Position numbers and translations under genes: made by a program
Part shown: positions 59,886 through 64,000 of the stretch, in pieces
Layout of the letters: the number at the start of each line of letters is the position of its first letter
How positions within the stretch are numbered: the first letter of the stretch is position 1
Source of the DNA: SAR202 cluster bacterium bin87
Lineage (GTDB): Bacteria > Chloroflexota > Dehalococcoidia > Lucifugimonadales > UBA3495
Assembly: GCA_002238825.1 (NCBI GenBank)
Contig: MPNC01000003.1
Location: 62,001 to 126,000 of the forward strand
Reading direction: 5' to 3'
Length of the DNA: 64,000 bases
The notes under the pieces: generated by a model
What the model saw: the letters and a program-made list of their open reading frames with translations, nothing else
Told to the model about the DNA's origin: nothing
The model's database searches: none

Positions 59886-60815
59886 ATGCCTTTCGCCGAC
59901 GAACTGCGCGCCAAGTATCACGACCAGTGGGAATCCATGGTCACGCATCCCTTTGTGCTGGAGATGGGCGACGGGAGCCTGGACATCGCCAAGTTCCGGA
60001 ACTACTTCCGTCAGGACTACGTCTTCTGCAAGGACCTGGTGAAGCTGACGTCGTTCGCCATCGCCAGGGCGGCGCCGGACTACGAGGCCGGCAAGATACT
60101 TAACGGGTTCCTCTCCAACTTCCTGTCCGCCGAGAACGATCTGTTCCTCAACGGCTTCCACGACCTGGGCGTCACGGCGGAGCAATATCTGGAGACCGAA
60201 GCCAACCCGGTTACCCAGGGCTTCGGAGATTTCATGGTGCGTACGGCGCTGGAGGGCGACTTCGACGACCTCATCGCCCTCTTCTACGTGACCGAGGGCA
60301 CCTACCTGGACTGGGCGGAACGGCTCCTCAACTCCGGCACGCAACCCAACAACGCCGTCTACCAGGGCTGGATCGACATCCACAGCCCCGACGTGCTGGG
60401 CGACGTGGTGGCCTGGTTCACGGAGCGACTGAACGACGCCGGCGAACGTGCTAATGCGACCAAGCGGGCCAACCTCGAGCGCATCTTCCGCACCACGCTG
60501 CGCTACGAGTACCAGTTCTGGGAAGCCTGCTACCACGGGCGGGACTGGCACGACGTTGGGATGGCCAGCGGGGTACTTGCCACGGAATATGCCGCCTATG
60601 AAAAGATGCGGGCCGAGCTTGAAGCCAAATATACCGACGAATGGGTAGTCGTCCACGGCGAAGAATTGGTCGGAGTCTACACGGAGTTCAACGACGCGGC
60701 TCGAGAAGCCGGCCAGCGTTTTGGCAGGGGACCATACCTGATTCGGCAGGTCGCGCCGACCAATTGGACGGAATACGCCAGAGAACTATGGCAGCGGCGT
60801 TATGCCAACGATTGA
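59886..60815 (+). CDS. TenA-family protein fused to a DUF5678-like C-terminal domain
   Basis: A 309-aa protein with GGAG before ATG 59886. Residues about 1-225 are TenA/thiaminase II: FADELRAKYHDQWESMVTHPFVLEMGDGSL, FRNYFRQDYVFCKDL, and FWEACYHGRDW near the end. In TenA_C enzymes the catalytic Cys sits in a PCxWxY motif; here the site reads FYVTEGTYLDWA, so this is the TenA_E type, which salvages the thiamine pyrimidine. Residues about 230-295 (EKMRAELEAKYTDEWVVVHGEELVGVYTEFNDAAREAGQRFGRGPYLIRQV) match DUF5678, a small domain usually encoded as a separate gene next to a retropepsin-like protease, exactly what follows here with a 14-base overlap. Confidence 0.85.
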   Translation: MPFADELRAKYHDQWESMVTHPFVLEMGDGSLDIAKFRNYFRQDYVFCKDLVKLTSFAIARAAPDYEAGKILNGFLSNFLSAENDLFLNGFHDLGVTAEQYLETEANPVTQGFGDFMVRTALEGDFDDLIALFYVTEGTYLDWAERLLNSGTQPNNAVYQGWIDIHSPDVLGDVVAWFTERLNDAGERANATKRANLERIFRTTLRYEYQFWEACYHGRDWHDVGMASGVLATEYAAYEKMRAELEAKYTDEWVVVHGEELVGVYTEFNDAAREAGQRFGRGPYLIRQVAPTNWTEYARELWQRRYAND

Positions 60816-61266
60816 TTGCGTTTCCCCAGACTTGCCCGATATGGGCGTCCGGCGCGCGTTGTTGGCCGAAGCAGGGCCAACCATCCCGGTTCAAATCGGG
60901 CACGACCCCGGGTTTGACGAATACGCGGACCTGAAGCCGGTCGTACCACCGGATTTGTATCCAGCATTGGTGGACACCGGTGCGAGCGGCAACAGCATCG
61001 ACAACGAGTTGGCCGTTGCGCTGGGTCTGCCCGTGGTCGAATATGCAGTTACGGTATCCGGTTCCGTTGGAGAGCACACCACAAACGTCTACCTGGCCCA
61101 TATCCACATAGCCGAACTGAGTCGGACCATCGCCGGCCGATTCACTGGGGTGGCATTGGCCGCCGGTGGTCAACTTCATCGTGCCATCATTGGCCGATCT
61201 TTTCTGCAAGACTTCGTTCTGCATTACGATGGTCGCACCGGTCTGGTCACATTGAGTGACGATTGA
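60802..61266 (+). CDS. Retropepsin-like aspartic protease (clan AA)
   Basis: A 154-aa protein starting inside the TenA fusion gene (ATG 60802, 14-base overlap). The single D-T/S-G motif ALVDTGASGNSIDNELAVALGLP near residue 58-80 and the C-terminal RAIIGRSFLQDFVLHYDG (the (h)G-R/D flap-like motif) define clan AA peptidases, which work as dimers. It is short and cytoplasmic. In many Chloroflexota and archaea such genes sit directly behind a DUF5678 gene; here the DUF5678 domain is fused to TenA instead. Its substrate is unknown. Confidence 0.83.
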   Translation: MPTIDCVSPDLPDMGVRRALLAEAGPTIPVQIGHDPGFDEYADLKPVVPPDLYPALVDTGASGNSIDNELAVALGLPVVEYAVTVSGSVGEHTTNVYLAHIHIAELSRTIAGRFTGVALAAGGQLHRAIIGRSFLQDFVLHYDGRTGLVTLSDD

Positions 61267-61371
61267 CGGTAGCTGACATCGCGCCTCCCTTGCCATTCCC
61301 ATCGCACAGTGGCAACCTTGCGTCGAACGCAACCAGCGCGGCAGTGAACGCGCCGTTACGGAGGGACGCAC

Positions 61372-62295
61372 ATGACCACCAACCGACAAGATCCCAGCAA
61401 AGAGGAAGTCCTCGGTTATCTTAAGGATGACGTGAACTGGGGCCGCTGGGGCCCCGACGACCAGAAGGGCGCGGTCAACATGGTTGACGACGCCAAGCGC
61501 CTGCGCGCCGCCGGCCTGATCAAGACCGGACGTGCCGTGTCACTGAGCCGGGAGTTCCCCGTGACGCCGGCCCCCAACAACCCCACGCCGGCCATCCACT
61601 ACATGCGTAAGGGCCCCCGCGAGCCGGGCGGCGGCATGTCCACCGACTACTACGGCATCTCCTACCACGGCACGGCGACCACGCACCTGGACGCCCTATG
61701 CCACGTCTGGGACCACAACGGCATGTGGAATGGCAAGGATCCCAACGAGATGATCCAGTTCGATGGGGCCAAGTACGGCTCCGTGGAGCACTGGAAGGAA
61801 GGCATCATCACCCGGGGCGTCCTGCTGGACGTGCCACGGCACCGGGGCACCGACTACGTGACCCAGGAAACCCCGATCCACGCGTGGGAACTGCGGGATA
61901 TCTGCGACGCCCAGGGAGTCCAGATGGAGCCGGGCGACGCGCTGGTGGTGTACGGCGGACGCGAGAAGTGGAACGCCGACGGCAACGCCATCTGGGGTAG
62001 CGACCCCACGCAGCGGCCCGGGCTCCACGCCTCGTGCCTGAAGTTCATCCGCGAGAGCGACTGTTGCGTGCTGGTGTGGGACATGATGGATCACACGCCC
62101 AACGGCTACGACCTGCCGTGGTCGGTACACGGCAGCATCTTCGCCTATGGCATCGGCCTGCTGGACAACGCACTGCTGCAGCCCCTGGCCGAAGCGTGCG
62201 CCGAGGAGGGCCGCTGGGAGTTCATGCTGACCATCAACCCACTACGCGTGGTGGGCGGCACCGGCTCCCCGGTGAACCCGGTGGCAATTCTATAG
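61372..62295 (+). CDS. Cyclase-family (kynurenine formamidase-like) hydrolase
   Basis: A 307-aa protein with GGAGGG before the ATG. The metal motif HGTATTHLDALCHVW (H-x-G-T-x-x-D-x-x-x-H) is the cyclase family signature, preceded by a Cys/Trp-rich N-terminus (VNWGRWGPDDQKGAVNM) seen in this subgroup. Related enzymes hydrolyse N-formylkynurenine or cyclic carboxylic substrates. The GDALVVYGGREKW segment forms the second ligand region. Cytoplasmic. Adjacent genes suggest a catabolic role. Confidence 0.9.
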   Translation: MTTNRQDPSKEEVLGYLKDDVNWGRWGPDDQKGAVNMVDDAKRLRAAGLIKTGRAVSLSREFPVTPAPNNPTPAIHYMRKGPREPGGGMSTDYYGISYHGTATTHLDALCHVWDHNGMWNGKDPNEMIQFDGAKYGSVEHWKEGIITRGVLLDVPRHRGTDYVTQETPIHAWELRDICDAQGVQMEPGDALVVYGGREKWNADGNAIWGSDPTQRPGLHASCLKFIRESDCCVLVWDMMDHTPNGYDLPWSVHGSIFAYGIGLLDNALLQPLAEACAEEGRWEFMLTINPLRVVGGTGSPVNPVAIL

Positions 62296-62335
62296 AACGG
62301 GCGCAGACTGGGCTTCACACTGCGCCGCTAGACCG
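62296..62335. terminator. Weak hairpin between convergent cyclase and amidohydrolase genes
   Basis: GGCGCAG (62300-62306) pairs with CTGCGCC (62320-62326), loop 13 bases, no T-run on either side. It may act weakly in both directions. Confidence 0.3.
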
Positions 62336-63541
62336 CTAACTGGACGGCCGCTTGTCGGAGACGACGCGGCCGTTTTTGATGACCAACTGCAATTGCCGCA
62401 GGTTGTTGATGTCTTCCAGCGGGTTGGCGCCCACCACGATCAGGTCGGCGAGCTTGCCCGCCTCGACGGTGCCCAGCTGATCGCCGACGCGGCATAGCTC
62501 GGCGGCGTTGCGGGTGGCGGCCACCAGCGTCTGCCAGGTGGTGGCGCCGTCCCTGACCCACAGGCCCATCTCCAGGAGCGCGGCCTCACGCAGGGGGCGG
62601 ATGTCGGAGCCCAGGGCCATCTTCGCGCCGGAGTCCAGAGCGCGGCGGAACCAATAGGCGTGCTCGCCGGATGCGGCGTCGGCGCGGCACTGCAACTCCT
62701 GGGCGATGTTGCGCTGGGCCAGCCATCGTTGCTCGTACTCGTTCTGCGCCTGGCCCTCGGTGAGGTGGGATATGGCCAGTGTCGGCACGTACCAGGTGGG
62801 CGACTCCGATAGGGTGCCGATGCACTCCTCATCCATGATGTAGCCATGCTCCACGGTATGCGCGCCCAGGCGCAGGGCCGACTTGACGGCGTCCGGGTTG
62901 GCGGCGTGGGCCATGACCGGAAACTCGCGCTGACGGGCGATGGCGAAGGCGGCGCTCAGTTCCTCCTCCAGGAAGAAGGAGTGCCAGTGTCGGTCCCAGT
63001 CGGGCCCCATGATGCCGCCGGTGAGATTGAGTTTGATGTGGTCGACACCGTTCTTGATCTGCTCGCGGATGGCCTGGACGAAACCGTAGGGTCCGTCGCA
63101 CTCGCGCGCCTGCCCCGAGGTGAGAAAGTGCCCGCCGGTGGTGGTGAGGAAGTAGCCCGAGGCGAAGACCCGCGGGCCAACCACGTCGCCGGAGTCGAAG
63201 GCCCGCTTCCAGGCCACGTCCATGAAGTGGGCCGCGCCGCCGCAGCGCACGGCGGTGACACCGCCCTCGGTCAGCGCCAGGGAAAGAGCGCGGCCGAAGT
63301 TGGCCGTCTCTTGGGCCACTGTCATACCGGGCGGGACCGGATACTCGGGATGGATGTGCACGTCCCACAGGCCCGGGAGCAGGAACGCGCCGCGCAGGTC
63401 GATTACCGTGGCGCTGGGCGATGTGGCGGTGCCGGAGCCGACCTCGGCTATACGATCGTCGTCAATGACCACGGTGGCATCGGGCTTCACGCCTTCGTTC
63501 GCGCAGTCGATCAGGTTGGCGTTGGTCAGTATCAGGGACAT
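62336..63541 (-). CDS. Amidohydrolase family protein
   Basis: A 401-aa protein starting MSLILTNANLIDCANEGVKPDATVVIDDDR at ATG 63541 (GGAGG upstream). The metal site is LPGLWDVHIHPEYPVP (H-x-H), with VMAHAANPDAVKSALRLGAHTVEHG for the other ligands and ALGSDIRPLREAALLEMG near the end. Members hydrolyse amides, lactams or related rings. The N-terminal beta-sandwich is of the imidazolonepropionase/aryldialkylphosphatase type. Substrate unknown. It faces the cyclase gene convergently. Confidence 0.87.
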   Translation of the reverse strand: MSLILTNANLIDCANEGVKPDATVVIDDDRIAEVGSGTATSPSATVIDLRGAFLLPGLWDVHIHPEYPVPPGMTVAQETANFGRALSLALTEGGVTAVRCGGAAHFMDVAWKRAFDSGDVVGPRVFASGYFLTTTGGHFLTSGQARECDGPYGFVQAIREQIKNGVDHIKLNLTGGIMGPDWDRHWHSFFLEEELSAAFAIARQREFPVMAHAANPDAVKSALRLGAHTVEHGYIMDEECIGTLSESPTWYVPTLAISHLTEGQAQNEYEQRWLAQRNIAQELQCRADAASGEHAYWFRRALDSGAKMALGSDIRPLREAALLEMGLWVRDGATTWQTLVAATRNAAELCRVGDQLGTVEAGKLADLIVVGANPLEDINNLRQLQLVIKNGRVVSDKRPSS

Positions 63542-63720
63542 GCTGGAACCTCCGGCGGACGGCATTATACGGCACGGTGCGAGGGAGGAATGCGCACCTA
63601 GGGGCGCGACTAGGGGAAGCCGGAGGCGATTGGTGGCGCCCTTCCCATCTCGGGCGGTTGGCAGGATTATGCCCAGCGACAGCGCCCCGAGACGGCAGGA
63701 CGTGTGCCCGACCGCCGGCC

Positions 63721-64000
63721 TCAGTACAGGTGGCAGGCCACCTGATGCACGGCAGTGAGTTGCCTGGTCTCGGGGTCATCCACGGAGCAGCGGTCCATCA
63801 CCATGGGGCAGCGGGGGTGGAAGTGGCAGCCCGACGGAGGGTTCAGCGGCGACGGCACCTCTCCGGATATGACCATCTCCTCGCGCACGGTGTCGGGATG
63901 CGACGGCAGCGAGGCGGCGATCAGCGCCTTGGTATAGGGATGGCTGGGGTTGGCGAAGAGGTCGCGGGTGGGCGCTTCCTCGACCATGCGGCCCAGGTAC
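63721..64000 (-). CDS. Peptide/nickel ABC transporter ATP-binding protein, C-terminal end (runs off the right edge)
   Basis: Only the C-terminal 93 residues are in the window. They contain the oligopeptide/dipeptide transporter C-terminal signature: YLGRMVEEAPTRDLFANPSHPYTKALIAASLP, and GCHFHPRCPMVMDRCSVDDPE with two Cys. This is the OppD/OppF-type domain found after the ATPase core. The rest of the gene and the permease genes should lie to the right. Family confidence is high. Confidence 0.9.
   Translation of the reverse strand, partial: YLGRMVEEAPTRDLFANPSHPYTKALIAASLPSHPDTVREEMVISGEVPSPLNPPSGCHFHPRCPMVMDRCSVDDPETRQLTAVHQVACHLY

Noticed and set aside
59292-60656. 454-codon minus-strand frame
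   Set aside because: Antisense to CoxG and TenA; it also crosses a dispersed repeat.

Overview
The window looks like chromosomal DNA of a GC-rich Chloroflexota bacterium, probably from the SAR202/Dehalococcoidia side. The reasons are the gene mix (cyclase-family hydrolase, amidohydrolases, CoxG, a TenA fusion, haloalkane dehalogenase, SBP56, two Amt transporters, a CxxC zinc-ribbon DEAD-box helicase) and short dispersed palindromic repeats. This placement is inferred from gene content; no rRNA is present. Most promoters I can see are sigma70-like, and at least two genes look leaderless.

Layout. Positions 1-17.7 kb are accessory DNA on the 3' side of a tRNA-Phe gene (17715-17791, minus). This part holds: a UvrD-type helicase running off the left edge next to a NERD-nuclease protein; a three-gene plus-strand block (SF1 helicase with a degenerate Walker B, a two-winged-helix protein, a 222-aa protein) set in gene-poor DNA; a frameshifted DUF4143-type ATPase; and a sugar/small-molecule cluster. 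That cluster contains UDP-glucose dehydrogenase, a GT4 glycosyltransferase, a radical SAM/SPASM enzyme, an 844-aa PhyH dioxygenase - WG repeat - O-methyltransferase fusion, a histidine phosphatase and a sugar epimerase.

Positions 18-34 kb look like core genome: ribosomal protein S1, PolX, aconitase, ferredoxins, an Lrp/AsnC regulator, transporters, an isocitrate-lyase-family enzyme, queuosine-precursor transporter, glutamine synthetase and Amt. A lone P63C-domain gene with its own operator-like promoter sits at 34.7 kb. Positions 35.8-47.3 kb are catabolic and envelope genes: two coupled unknown proteins, Rieske protein, D-aminoacylase-type amidohydrolase, haloalkane dehalogenase, fatty acid desaturase, DEAD-box helicase and selenium-binding protein, with MITE-like repeats between them.

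Positions 48-51.6 kb are a lower-GC defence operon: ParB-like protein, restriction-endonuclease-like protein, and a fused C5-methyltransferase-Vsr endonuclease. A second Amt and a HEPN/MNT toxin-antitoxin pair follow. The right end (54.3-64 kb) is a run of catabolic genes: rhodanese, tartrate/D-malate dehydrogenase, M20 amidohydrolase, CoxG, TenA-DUF5678 fusion followed by a retropepsin-like protease, cyclase, amidohydrolase, and the edge of a peptide ABC-transporter ATPase. The strongest candidates for undescribed biology are the 12.97-15.50 kb triple fusion with its cluster, the 2.1-6.9 kb block, the 48.0-51.6 kb operon, and the TenA-DUF5678/protease pair.
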